A DNA stretch of 46,674 nt, taken from NCBI GenBank assembly GCA_946481735.1, contig CAMLOU010000011.1, positions 1 through 46,674 of the forward strand, written 5' to 3'. A program made the translations under genes and the position numbers. Each line of letters opens with the position of its first letter. The stretch's first letter is position 1. Below are positions 21,631 to 32,149 of the stretch, in pieces. This stretch comes from an uncultured Cellvibrio sp. (lineage in GTDB: Bacteria; Pseudomonadota; Gammaproteobacteria; Pseudomonadales; Cellvibrionaceae). The notes beneath the pieces are model-generated. The model was not told where the DNA came from. It searched no databases and worked only from the letters and a program-made list of their open reading frames with translations.

Positions 21631-23298
21631 TTAAGCCTTTTTATCGGCATTCTCGATCTGACGGGTAATCAACCATTGTTGCAGGATACCCAAGGTATTG
21701 TTGGTGACCCAGTACAGTACCAGACCGGCCGGGAACCACAGGAACATAAAGGTGAAGATGATTGGCATCAGCTGCATAACCCGCGCTTGCATCGGGTCCG
21801 GCGGTGTCGGGTTCAATTTCATCTGGATGAACATGGTGAGACCCATAATCAGCGGCAGTACGAAATAAGGATCTTTAACCGACAAATCCTGAATCCAGAA
21901 GAAGAAGGGAGAGTGACGTAATTCAACGCTCTCCATCAAGGTCCAGTACAAGGCCAGGAACACCGGCATTTGCACCAGGATTGGCAAGCAGCCGCCGAGT
22001 GGATTTACTTTCTCTTCCTTATAAAGCTTCATCATCTCCTGAGACATCTTCTGGCGGTCATCGCCACAGCGCTCTTTCAGGTCCTGCATCTTTGGCGCCA
22101 GCTTGCGCATCTTGGCCATGGACCTGTAACTGGTGGCACTTAACTTGAAGAAAGCTGCCTTGACCAGGATTGTTAAACCGATAATCGCAAGGCCCCAGTT
22201 ACCCACGAAGCTGTGGATAAACTTCAGTAACCAGAACAGGGGTTTGGCGATCCACCACAACCAACCGTAATCCACGGTCAGGTCGAGGTAGGGAGAAATC
22301 TCTTCAAGGCGCTCGGTATCTTTCGGGCCAGCATAGAACTGGGCCTGCAAACTGCCCTGACTATTCGGGGCAACCTCGACACGCTGACCGGTAAAGCCTA
22401 GCAGGTACAGATCCTGCCCGGCCACCTTGCGCAGATGATAGGTGTTTTGTTGTTGAGCGGCGGGAATCCAGGCGCTGATAAAGTAGTGCTGCACCATCGC
22501 GACCCAACCACCTTCGCGCGTGGTTTTGAAATCTTTTTCGCTGAGGTCATCAAAACTCAACTTTTTGTAGTTTTCATCGTTCGTGGTGATGGCCGCGCCG
22601 AGGAAGGGGTTCATCTCCAGCGCACTGACTTTATGGAAGTTCTGGCCGTCGCGCTTGATCTGGCCGTAGAGATTGGCGCTCCACACACTGTCGCTCTGGT
22701 TATCGATCAGGTATTCCACCTTGACCAGATATTCCTCACGGGTGAAGGTAAAACGCTTGGTGATCGACACATCGCCCTGTTGATGCACCAGGTCTACCGT
22801 TAAGGTGTCCTGGTCATCCGCCATGCGAAATTCGCGTTGAGTTGTGCTGAATGTCGGCCGGCCCGCTGCACTGTCTGTACCGTTAGCGCCAATCAACCCG
22901 CTTTGTGCGACATAGGTATGGTTGTTGCGATTATCCAGGAGCACGAAAGGAACATCCGGTGTATCCAGCTCCGCGTAATGGCGCGGCAGGGCAACCGACG
23001 TGATGTCACCGCCAAGGGTGCTGATCTCCACCTGCAGACTGTCAGTGAATACCTTGATGGTCTGATTGGTAGGGGTTGGTGCCTGGTTGGATTCGGCCGG
23101 TACATCCTCGCTAGCCGGCAGGCTGGGGATATCACTGGCAGGCTGATCCGGCGTTTCGAAGCCTGAACTCTCTGTGGTGGAGCTGGCTACGGGTGCCTGC
23201 GGGTCGGGGAGGTTTTCCTGAAAGTCATTCCAGCGAATCACCAGCATAAAAAGAACGGCGATCATCGCCGCGATTAACAGGTTCTTTTGCCAATCCAT
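21631..23298 (-). CDS. yidC: Membrane protein insertase YidC
   Basis: Inner-membrane insertase acting alone or with SecYEG, 555 aa. It has an N-terminal transmembrane anchor (NLLIAAMIAVLFMLVIRW) and a large periplasmic beta-sandwich domain (about 60-330). The conserved five-helix core includes the hydrophilic-groove arginine region FFKLSATSYRSMAKMRKL and QEMMKLYKEEKVNPLGGCLP. The start at 23298 (MDWQKNLL) matches family starts and lies one base after the yidD stop. MALDK at 23313 would overlap yidD. Confidence 0.96.
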   Translation of the reverse strand: MDWQKNLLIAAMIAVLFMLVIRWNDFQENLPDPQAPVASSTTESSGFETPDQPASDIPSLPASEDVPAESNQAPTPTNQTIKVFTDSLQVEISTLGGDITSVALPRHYAELDTPDVPFVLLDNRNNHTYVAQSGLIGANGTDSAAGRPTFSTTQREFRMADDQDTLTVDLVHQQGDVSITKRFTFTREEYLVKVEYLIDNQSDSVWSANLYGQIKRDGQNFHKVSALEMNPFLGAAITTNDENYKKLSFDDLSEKDFKTTREGGWVAMVQHYFISAWIPAAQQQNTYHLRKVAGQDLYLLGFTGQRVEVAPNSQGSLQAQFYAGPKDTERLEEISPYLDLTVDYGWLWWIAKPLFWLLKFIHSFVGNWGLAIIGLTILVKAAFFKLSATSYRSMAKMRKLAPKMQDLKERCGDDRQKMSQEMMKLYKEEKVNPLGGCLPILVQMPVFLALYWTLMESVELRHSPFFFWIQDLSVKDPYFVLPLIMGLTMFIQMKLNPTPPDPMQARVMQLMPIIFTFMFLWFPAGLVLYWVTNNTLGILQQWLITRQIENADKKA

Positions 23299-23299
23299 C

Positions 23300-23548
23300 T
23301 TATCGAGTGCCATCTGTTGGTTGAGTATGAGTGGTTTTCTCCGGGACCAGATCAATTCCGCCCGCATGCCAGGGGTGGCATTTTATAAGGCGACGGAACG
23401 TTAAATAACCCCCTTTCATAAAACCGTGTTTTTCAATTGCTTCCTCAGCGTAATGCGAACAGCTTGGGTAGAAACGGCATTGATTGCCGATCCACGGACT
23501 CAGCAAATAGCGATAGCCATGTATGCATTTAATGGCCAGCCGACGCAT
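23300..23548 (-). CDS. yidD: Membrane protein insertion efficiency factor YidD
   Basis: Small membrane-associated helper of YidC insertion, 82 aa. The family signature YRYLLSPWIGNQCRFYPSCSHYAEEAI with its three cysteines, and KCHPWHAGGIDLVP, are clear. It sits in the conserved rpmH-rnpA-yidD-yidC order with 5-bp spacing from rnpA and near-contact with yidC, indicating translational coupling. Confidence 0.95.
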   Translation of the reverse strand: MRRLAIKCIHGYRYLLSPWIGNQCRFYPSCSHYAEEAIEKHGFMKGGYLTFRRLIKCHPWHAGGIDLVPEKTTHTQPTDGTR

Positions 23549-23553
23549 GTGAG

Positions 23554-23940
23554 TTACCTCTGTTCATTCCGGGCAGGTTGCGGCGTCTGAGAGAGTTTGC
23601 GTATTACCCGTTGCCACTGTTGCTGGAGTTGTTTTGCAATAACCGGATTCGTCAGGTCATCCATCCCTTTGCGGGCCAGTACAATAACATCTATACCCGC
23701 CAAAGATTGCTGTTGTTGACGAAAACTTTCGCGAATCAGGCGTTTTATGCGATTGCGAGCGACTGCCAGGCGAATATGTTTTTTGGCAATCACCAGACCC
23801 AGACGAGGATGATCCAGTTGATTGGCACGCGCGAGGATAAGGAAATGCTGGTGGGATATGCGAGCGGTAGCGCCATCAAAGACGCTTTGAAAATCACTAG
23901 AGGAAAGAAGGCGGAGCGACTTCCCGAACGCCTGCTTCAC
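23554..23940 (-). CDS. rnpA: Ribonuclease P protein component
   Basis: Protein subunit that helps RNase P RNA process pre-tRNA 5' ends, 128 aa. The RNA-binding signature RLAVARNRIKRLIRESFR is present in the centre. The start is GTG at 23940; an upstream ATG is out of frame and closed by a stop after three codons. It follows rpmH after about 30 bp. Confidence 0.94.
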   Translation of the reverse strand: MKQAFGKSLRLLSSSDFQSVFDGATARISHQHFLILARANQLDHPRLGLVIAKKHIRLAVARNRIKRLIRESFRQQQQSLAGIDVIVLARKGMDDLTNPVIAKQLQQQWQRVIRKLSQTPQPARNEQR

Positions 23941-23972
23941 TCTAGCGACTCATTTTCTTGCGGAAGCAGCAA

Positions 23973-24107
23973 TTAGATAGTTAATTGCTTGCGACCTTTA
24001 GCGCGACGACGAGCCAATACCAAACGACCGTTCTTGGTGGCCATGCGTGCACGGAAACCGTGAACACGAACGCGCTTCAGATTGCTGGGCTGAAATGTTC
24101 TTTTCAT
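23973..24107 (-). CDS. rpmH: 50S ribosomal protein L34
   Basis: 44-residue ribosomal protein. The translation begins [20 protein letters not shown] and ends [12 protein letters not shown], the family sequence without change. It starts at ATG 24107 and is first in the rpmH-rnpA-yidD-yidC-mnmE run. Confidence 0.97.
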   Translation of the reverse strand: MKRTFQPSNLKRVRVHGFRARMATKNGRLVLARRRAKGRKQLTI

Positions 24108-24185
24108 GAAACTGAACCTGTTGTTTAAGAGCTGCTGTTGATGCAACCGTAGCGAGAGATCACACGGCGTGTGAAAAGACGCGGG

Positions 24186-24214
24186 ATTCTAAAGAAACCC
24201 CAAGGGTAAATCAA
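24186..24214 (-). promoter_or_regulatory. Sigma-70 promoter of rpmH
   Basis: Minus-strand TTGATT, 17-bp spacer, TAGAAT, about 80 bp upstream of the rpmH ATG. Confidence 0.6.
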
Positions 24215-24299
24215 TGTATTTTCTCCAAATTGCTGCAGGCTTCTGCGTATTTCGAAGTTATTTTTCGATATACCATTTTTTCACCAGATTACCAAAAGG

Positions 24300-24456
24300 A
24301 TATACACAGGTTTATCCACAGATAAGATTAAAAATTGAACAATTTATCGTGCCATGTCTGTGTATATTTTTCCCTGGTAAGCGATTGTTAACTTATTGAA
24401 TTTAAATGAGTAATAAATTTCTTATGACATTATTTTTTTGTGTCAACTGTGGATAA
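24300..24456. promoter_or_regulatory. DnaA boxes upstream of dnaA
   Basis: Two perfect boxes, TTATCCACA (24312-24320) and TGTGGATAA (24448-24456), lie in an AT-rich 417-bp gap between rpmH and dnaA, along with weaker ones such as ATATACACA at about 24300. No gene is seen here. The site could be a second origin element, as in Pseudomonas, or the dnaA autoregulatory region. Confidence 0.7.
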
Positions 24457-24524
24457 CAAGGAGGTGGAAGAGTACACTAGCCGGCTCATTTTGAAATAAT
24501 AACTTTCGGTCTGGAGTAGGGGTT

Positions 24525-26090
24525 TTGCCGCAGTCACTTTGGAAATTATGTGCCTCGAGTTTACAGGGTGAATTGCCTCAACAGCAGTTCAACACCTGGA
24601 TTCGACCTTTGCAAATCGACGAGTCGGCCGGACCAAATGAATTGCGTTTGTTAGCACCCAACCGATTTATCTGTGATTGGGTTTCAGAAAAGTTTCTGAA
24701 TCGAATTCGCGAGTTGGTCGGCAGTTATCAACAGGGAAGCAGTTTCACCGTGGTAATCGGTATCCTTCCCAAACCCCAGGCGGCTTTTCAATATAACCGC
24801 GCTCCAGTGCCGGCTGCGGAACCAGCCTCTGTCCCGCCCTTGGCGCAGTCCTTCGGGGTTCAACAGGGCAGACATTCACCAGCGGAATCCGCTGTATCTT
24901 CTTCTTTTTCATCTATTGATGGTGCGTCGGTACTCCCAGCAAACCCAATATCGGCATCGGTAACTGCATCGACAGGGGCGCCGATCAGGGAAGTTGCTGC
25001 GGCAGAAAACAATTTTGAGTCGAGCTCGCGCAATACCCAGGAAGCGGAAGTTGAGGGTGCACTTAAGCACAGCAATTATTTAAATGTGTCCTCCACCTTT
25101 GCGACCTTTGTTGAAGGTAAATCTAACCAGCTGGGTCTGGCTGCGGCGCGGCAAGTAGCCGAGAATCCAGGCGGTGCCTATAACCCGCTCTTTATTTACG
25201 GTGGCGTGGGCTTGGGGAAAACGCACCTGATGCAAGCGGTGGGTAATGCCATGGTGGCGCGCAATCCTAACGCCAAGGTGGTGTACCTGCATTCTGAGCG
25301 CTTTGTAGCCGATATGGTGAAAGCCCTGCAGTTAAATGCGATCAATGATTTCAAGCGTTACTACCGTTCCATGGATGCCTTGCTGATTGACGATATCCAG
25401 TTCTTTGCCGGTAAAGAACGCTCGCAGGAGGAGTTCTTTCATACTTTTAATTCCCTCCTTGAAGGGGGTCGGCAGATCATCCTGACCTGTGATCGTTATC
25501 CCAAGGAAATCAATGGCCTTGAAGAACGCTTGAAATCCCGCTTTGGTTGGGGTCTGACGGTAGCGATTGAGCCGCCGGAACTGGAGACGCGCGTAGCTAT
25601 ATTAATGAAGAAGGCTGAACAGGTCGGTATAGACTTGCCCCATGAGTCTGCTTTCTTTATCGCCCAGCGTATTCGCGCCAATGTTCGCGATCTTGAGGGC
25701 GCCTTAAAACGGGTTATCGCCAGCGCTAACTTTACCGGCCGGCCGATCGATGTGGATCTGGTGCGCGAAGCCTTGAAAGATCTTTTGGCGCTGCAGGACA
25801 AACAGGTGGGTATCGATAATATCCAGCGAGTAGTGGGCGAGTATTACAAGATCAAGATCAATGACTTGCTCTCCAAGCGCCGCAGCCGTTCAGTGGCACG
25901 GCCCCGGCAGGTCGCCATGGCGCTTGCGAAAGAGCTGACCAATCACAGTTTGCCTGAGATCGGTGAGGCCTTTGGCGGACGGGATCATACGACGGTATTG
26001 CACGCCTGTCGCAAGATCAAGGAATTGCAGGAAGAAAGCGCGGATATTCGTGAAGATATGAAAAATTTACTGCGTTCTCTGACAACTTGA
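24525..26090 (+). CDS. dnaA: Chromosomal replication initiator DnaA
   Basis: AAA+ initiator that binds DnaA boxes and melts oriC, 521 aa. Domain I (about 1-85: [20 protein letters not shown]) is followed by a long Ser/Ala/Pro-rich domain II linker (about 90-190), longer than in E. coli. Domain III has Walker [17 protein letters not shown], Walker [16 protein letters not shown] and the arginine-finger region LKSRFGWGL. Domain IV has the box-binding signature [15 protein letters not shown]. The start is TTG at 24525 with GGAG about 10 nt upstream, and no in-frame ATG fits. The TTG start and the upstream DnaA boxes are both consistent with limited expression and autoregulation. Confidence 0.97.
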   Translation: MPQSLWKLCASSLQGELPQQQFNTWIRPLQIDESAGPNELRLLAPNRFICDWVSEKFLNRIRELVGSYQQGSSFTVVIGILPKPQAAFQYNRAPVPAAEPASVPPLAQSFGVQQGRHSPAESAVSSSFSSIDGASVLPANPISASVTASTGAPIREVAAAENNFESSSRNTQEAEVEGALKHSNYLNVSSTFATFVEGKSNQLGLAAARQVAENPGGAYNPLFIYGGVGLGKTHLMQAVGNAMVARNPNAKVVYLHSERFVADMVKALQLNAINDFKRYYRSMDALLIDDIQFFAGKERSQEEFFHTFNSLLEGGRQIILTCDRYPKEINGLEERLKSRFGWGLTVAIEPPELETRVAILMKKAEQVGIDLPHESAFFIAQRIRANVRDLEGALKRVIASANFTGRPIDVDLVREALKDLLALQDKQVGIDNIQRVVGEYYKIKINDLLSKRRSRSVARPRQVAMALAKELTNHSLPEIGEAFGGRDHTTVLHACRKIKELQEESADIREDMKNLLRSLTT

Positions 26091-26197
26091 TCCAGACCCA
26101 CCGATTCGGTTTATGATGCGCAAGCCGTGCAGGGTATCGCACCAACCTTTACCTTCTGTTGAAGCCCTTTTATCAGGACATTTAAAGAGACCAACAC

Positions 26198-27301
26198 ATG
26201 AAATTTGTCGTTTCCCGTGAGGCTTTGCTTAAACCCCTACAACTGGTTGCCGGTGTTGTGGAACGCCGGCAGACCCTGCCGGTGTTGTCCAATGTGTTGC
26301 TGGTCCTGAATGGCGATCAACTGTCCTTAACCGGTACTGACCTTGAGGTTGAGATTGTCGGTCGGGTACAGCTGGAGCAGGCGGGAGAGAGTGGCGAAAT
26401 CACTGTTCCAGCGCGTAAATTGGTAGATATCTGCAGATCCCTGCCAGATGGATCCAATATCGAGTTTTTTCAGGAAGAGCAGCGGATTATTGTTAAGAGC
26501 GGCCGCAGCCGGTTTACCTTATCGACCCTCGCTGCCAGCGATTTCCCGAATGTGGAGGATAGCCCGGGCAACCTGCAATTCAGTTGTGCCCAGCAGGAGA
26601 TTAAACGCCTTATTGAGCGAACCGCTTTTGCCATGGCACAACAGGATGTGCGCTATTACCTTAATGGTATGTTGTGGGAAGTTCGCCAGGATCAGTTGCG
26701 CGTAGTGGCGACTGATGGACATCGTATGGCGATGTGTACCCGCGCTGTGGCGGTAAATACTGGCGATGTTATTCAGGCCATTTTGCCGCGCAAAGGCGTA
26801 CTGGAATTATCCCGCCTGCTCGATGATTCTACTGCTCAGGTAGAGATCACCCTCAGTGCCAATCACATTCGCGTGACCTCTGCGGAATATACCTTTACCT
26901 CTAAACTCGTTGACGGCAAGTTTCCGGAATACGAGCGGGTCTTGCCTCGGGGCGGGAATAAGGTGGTTATTGGCTCCCGTCTTGAGTTAAAACAGGCTTT
27001 CGGTCGCACGGCGATTTTGTCCAACGAGAAATACCGCGGTGTGCGTTTGTTGCTGAGCGACGGTATGCTCACTATCGTCGCCAATAACCCGGAGCAGGAA
27101 GAGGCGGAAGAGCAGGTTACCGTGGATTATTCCGGAGATTCCCTGGAAGTAGGCTTCAATGTAAGTTACCTGCAGGATGTGGCAAACGTGATCAGCCATG
27201 AAAATATCAAGATCACTCTCTCTGACGCCAATAGCAGCGCCTTGATTGAAGAGCCTGATAACAGTGATTCTCTGTATGTGGTTATGCCGATGCGTCTCTA
27301 G
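26198..27301 (+). CDS. dnaN: DNA polymerase III beta sliding clamp
   Basis: Ring clamp that tethers polymerases to DNA, 367 aa, three repeated clamp domains. It begins MKFVVSREALLKPLQLVAGVVE and ends DSLYVVMPMRL, the conserved C-terminus that contacts client polymerases. It lies 107 bp after dnaA in the usual dnaA-dnaN-recF-gyrB order. Confidence 0.97.
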   Translation: MKFVVSREALLKPLQLVAGVVERRQTLPVLSNVLLVLNGDQLSLTGTDLEVEIVGRVQLEQAGESGEITVPARKLVDICRSLPDGSNIEFFQEEQRIIVKSGRSRFTLSTLAASDFPNVEDSPGNLQFSCAQQEIKRLIERTAFAMAQQDVRYYLNGMLWEVRQDQLRVVATDGHRMAMCTRAVAVNTGDVIQAILPRKGVLELSRLLDDSTAQVEITLSANHIRVTSAEYTFTSKLVDGKFPEYERVLPRGGNKVVIGSRLELKQAFGRTAILSNEKYRGVRLLLSDGMLTIVANNPEQEEAEEQVTVDYSGDSLEVGFNVSYLQDVANVISHENIKITLSDANSSALIEEPDNSDSLYVVMPMRL

Positions 27302-27356
27302 GGCGCTCGGCATCTGCTCGCTATCTCTTACCTCCTCTCATTAAAGAGACCTTCTT

Positions 27357-28451
27357 ATGACCTTGAAGCGTCTCTTTATCCAGCATCTGCGCAATCTCGG
27401 CGCGGTTGATATTACGCCTTCCGAGCAAGTGAACCTCATATACGGAGAAAACGGCTCGGGTAAGACCAGTATCCTGGAAGCAATTAATGTCCTGGGTGTC
27501 GGTCGCTCCTTCCGCAGTCATAAGCACAAGCCTTTAATTAACCATCACCAGACATCATTCACGGTCTTTGGCAAAGTGAACGCTGAGGGCGCCGAGGTGC
27601 CAGTGGGGGTAAATCGGCAGGCAAATGGCGAGGCTGTATTCAAGGCTAACGGCATGTTAGTTTCATCGGCGGCCATGCTGGCCTCTTATCTTCCACTCCA
27701 GGTGATCAATTCAGATACGTTTCTTTTATTGGAAGGCAGCCCGAAGATTCGGCGGCAGTTTATGGACTGGTTGGTGTTTCACGTGGAACCAGGTTTTTTC
27801 CAGGTCTGGAAAGATGCGCAGCGGTGCCTCAAACACCGCAATAGCCTGCTCCGGCGTGATAGAATGGACCGCTTTGAACTGGCCACCTGGGATAAAGAGT
27901 TAGCGCAGTATAGCCAGCAAATTCACGTGTTTCGGCAGGAGTGCATGAGTCAGTTTTGCGACACCTTCTACTCGCTTGTGGAAGAGTTTATCGCGATAGA
28001 AGGCGTGAGCCTCACGTACTACTGCGGGTGGGATCAAGAAAAAGATTACGCAACGATTCTCGCTGATAACCTTGAGCGGGATAAACGCCAAGGGTTTACA
28101 CAGGTAGGTAGTCATCGAGCGGATCTTCGTATAACGATTAATGGATATCCGGCTGCTGAAGTGCTTTCCAGAGGTCAGCAAAAACTCCTGGTTTGCGCGC
28201 TCAAGATCGCCCAAGGTTACCTGTTCAGTAAGATAACCGGCCGGCGCTGCATCTACCTCATTGATGATCTACCGGCGGAGCTTGATGAGCATCACCGTAG
28301 TCTCCTGGTGAGGTGGTTGGATGCTATGGAAACCCAGACATTTGTTACCGGTGTAGAGAAACAAGCTTTATTGGATGCTTGGCAAGAATTGCCAGCCACA
28401 GAGATAAAACTGTTCCACGTGGAACAGGGGAATGTTCAAGCGATTGTCTAA
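27357..28451 (+). CDS. recF: DNA replication and repair protein RecF
   Basis: ABC-type ATPase of the RecFOR pathway that loads RecA at single-strand gaps, 364 aa. Walker A YGENGSGKTSILEAINVL, the signature VLSRGQQKLLVCALK and Walker B CIYLIDDLPAELDEHH are visible. Two parS-like palindromes lie within the gene, at 27775-27790 and across its last codons at 28411-28426. Confidence 0.96.
   Translation: MTLKRLFIQHLRNLGAVDITPSEQVNLIYGENGSGKTSILEAINVLGVGRSFRSHKHKPLINHHQTSFTVFGKVNAEGAEVPVGVNRQANGEAVFKANGMLVSSAAMLASYLPLQVINSDTFLLLEGSPKIRRQFMDWLVFHVEPGFFQVWKDAQRCLKHRNSLLRRDRMDRFELATWDKELAQYSQQIHVFRQECMSQFCDTFYSLVEEFIAIEGVSLTYYCGWDQEKDYATILADNLERDKRQGFTQVGSHRADLRITINGYPAAEVLSRGQQKLLVCALKIAQGYLFSKITGRRCIYLIDDLPAELDEHHRSLLVRWLDAMETQTFVTGVEKQALLDAWQELPATEIKLFHVEQGNVQAIV
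27775..27790. promoter_or_regulatory. parS: parS-like centromere site 1 (in recF)
   Basis: TGTTTCACGTGGAACC, 14 of 16 matches to the widespread parS consensus TGTTTCACGTGAAACA. It lies inside recF, about 8 kb from the putative oriC. Confidence 0.7.
28411..28426. promoter_or_regulatory. parS: parS-like centromere site 2 (recF 3' end)
   Basis: TGTTCCACGTGGAACA, a perfect 16-bp palindrome and the parS form I recall from Pseudomonas. It lies in the last codons of recF. ParB from 14941-15858 should bind it. Confidence 0.85.
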
Positions 28452-28479
28452 TTCACGATAAACGCGACAGATTACGTAG

Positions 28480-30918
<2,439 letters not shown>

Positions 30919-30999
30919 AATTGCTGCTATGGTCTATACTCATTACACGGCTCCCATCCAGCCAGTTCAACCCGTAATGTGTAGCAAGAGGCAATATCA

Positions 31000-31164
31000 A
31001 TGAGTGAAAAAAAACTCAAGGCGGTAACCCTGGGCCAGATCGTGGAGGCGCTGGAAGAGCGTCAGACGCCGGATCGACGCAGGAAAAGTCGGGGTCTTCC
31101 GGAAGGAATTGCCAACGATCGTCGTAAGGGTGACAGACGTAATCCCAAAGGTGAGAAGAGTTAA
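31000..31164 (+). CDS. Small basic hypothetical protein (54 aa)
   Basis: Not recognised. The frame starts ATG at 31000 with AGAGG about 8 nt upstream and ends at 31164, just before a good terminator. The protein begins MSEKKLKAVTLGQIVEALEE, a likely helix, then turns strongly basic with RRRKSRG and DRRKGDRRN clusters, so nucleic-acid or ribosome contact is possible but unproven. Its own ribosome site, the terminator and the 81-bp gap after gyrB argue for a real gene. Confidence 0.65.
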   Translation: MSEKKLKAVTLGQIVEALEERQTPDRRRKSRGLPEGIANDRRKGDRRNPKGEKS

Positions 31165-31184
31165 GGCATAAGCCCACACGAAGC

Positions 31185-31220
31185 AAAGCCAATCTGTAAA
31201 AGGGTTGGCTTTTCTTTTTG
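31185..31220 (+). terminator. Rho-independent terminator after the 54-aa gene
   Basis: Stem AAAGCCAA/TTGGCTTT (31185-31192 and 31205-31212) with a 12-nt loop followed by TTCTTTTT. Confidence 0.8.
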
Positions 31221-31367
31221 GCGATTAACAGGAATCAATGGATTGCGTTTGCATTAACCGGTGAGAATCGATATATATCGTTGTGACACATTTTTTTACT
31301 AAACGATAACGTATCATTCCAACAGCATCACCGGCTTGTCGACCAGGCTCAACCACGTGAGAGGGTT

Positions 31368-32144
31368 ATGGACACACCTGAACATTCTAATAAACAAAGA
31401 TCCTCTGCTGAGCCCATGGTGTCCATCCAAGTCCTGAATGCCTGCCGTATTCTGGTGATTAACGGAAAAGGAGGCGCGGGAAAGACGACGGTAAGCACCA
31501 ACCTCGCTGCCTGGCTTGCCCATCGCGGTGAGCGAACCGTGCTGGTCGATGCCGACCCCCAGTCATCTTCACATTACTGGGTTACCCATCGCGATCCGGT
31601 GTTGCCTTCCATCTACGGCGTCAAGATTGAAACCAACTCGCGCACCACGCGCAGTTTCCAGTGGCGAGCGCCCAAACCGACCCGGTGGCTGATTACCGAC
31701 GCGCCGCCAGGCTTGACCGGCCCTGCCCTGGACGATCTGGTGCAGGATCACGACCTGATCGTGGTACCTGTGCAACCTTCGGACATTGATATTCGTGCCA
31801 GTGCGCGCTTTATCGGCGAATTACTGCTGACCCAGAATATGCGCCGCAAACGCCGGCCGATTGCGGTGGTAGCCAATCGCGTGAAGCAGCAGACCAATGC
31901 CTGGGAGCGCCTGCAAAAATTCTTATTGAGTTTGAATATTCCCTTCCCGGCCACTCTGCGCGATACGCAGAATTATGTGCGCGCTTACAGTGAAGGGCGC
32001 GGCATCGTGGATTATCCATTTCAAAGCCACGCCCGCGACCGCCAGGACTGGGAGATTTTAATCCGCTGGCTGGACGCGCAAAATTCTACCCATGAATGGT
32101 TGAAGGAAGATCCACCCACCAGCACTATCACCAATGCTTCCTGA
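31368..32144 (+). CDS. Orphan ParA/MinD-type ATPase
   Basis: Deviant Walker-A ATPase, 258 aa. The motif NGKGGAGKTTVSTN (about residues 32-45), Walker A' DADPQSSS and the WLITDAPPGLTG segment are present. No ParB-like gene is adjacent. It differs from the chromosomal ParA in the same window and looks like the plasmid/VirC1-like group of ParA proteins, which position cargo such as conjugation, chemotaxis or storage complexes. A GAGAGGG ribosome site precedes ATG 31368. The palindrome CGATATATATCG (31269-31280) upstream is a possible operator. Cargo unknown. It converges on cynF with only 5 bp between the stops. Confidence 0.82.
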   Translation: MDTPEHSNKQRSSAEPMVSIQVLNACRILVINGKGGAGKTTVSTNLAAWLAHRGERTVLVDADPQSSSHYWVTHRDPVLPSIYGVKIETNSRTTRSFQWRAPKPTRWLITDAPPGLTGPALDDLVQDHDLIVVPVQPSDIDIRASARFIGELLLTQNMRRKRRPIAVVANRVKQQTNAWERLQKFLLSLNIPFPATLRDTQNYVRAYSEGRGIVDYPFQSHARDRQDWEILIRWLDAQNSTHEWLKEDPPTSTITNAS

Positions 32145-32149
32145 CATTG

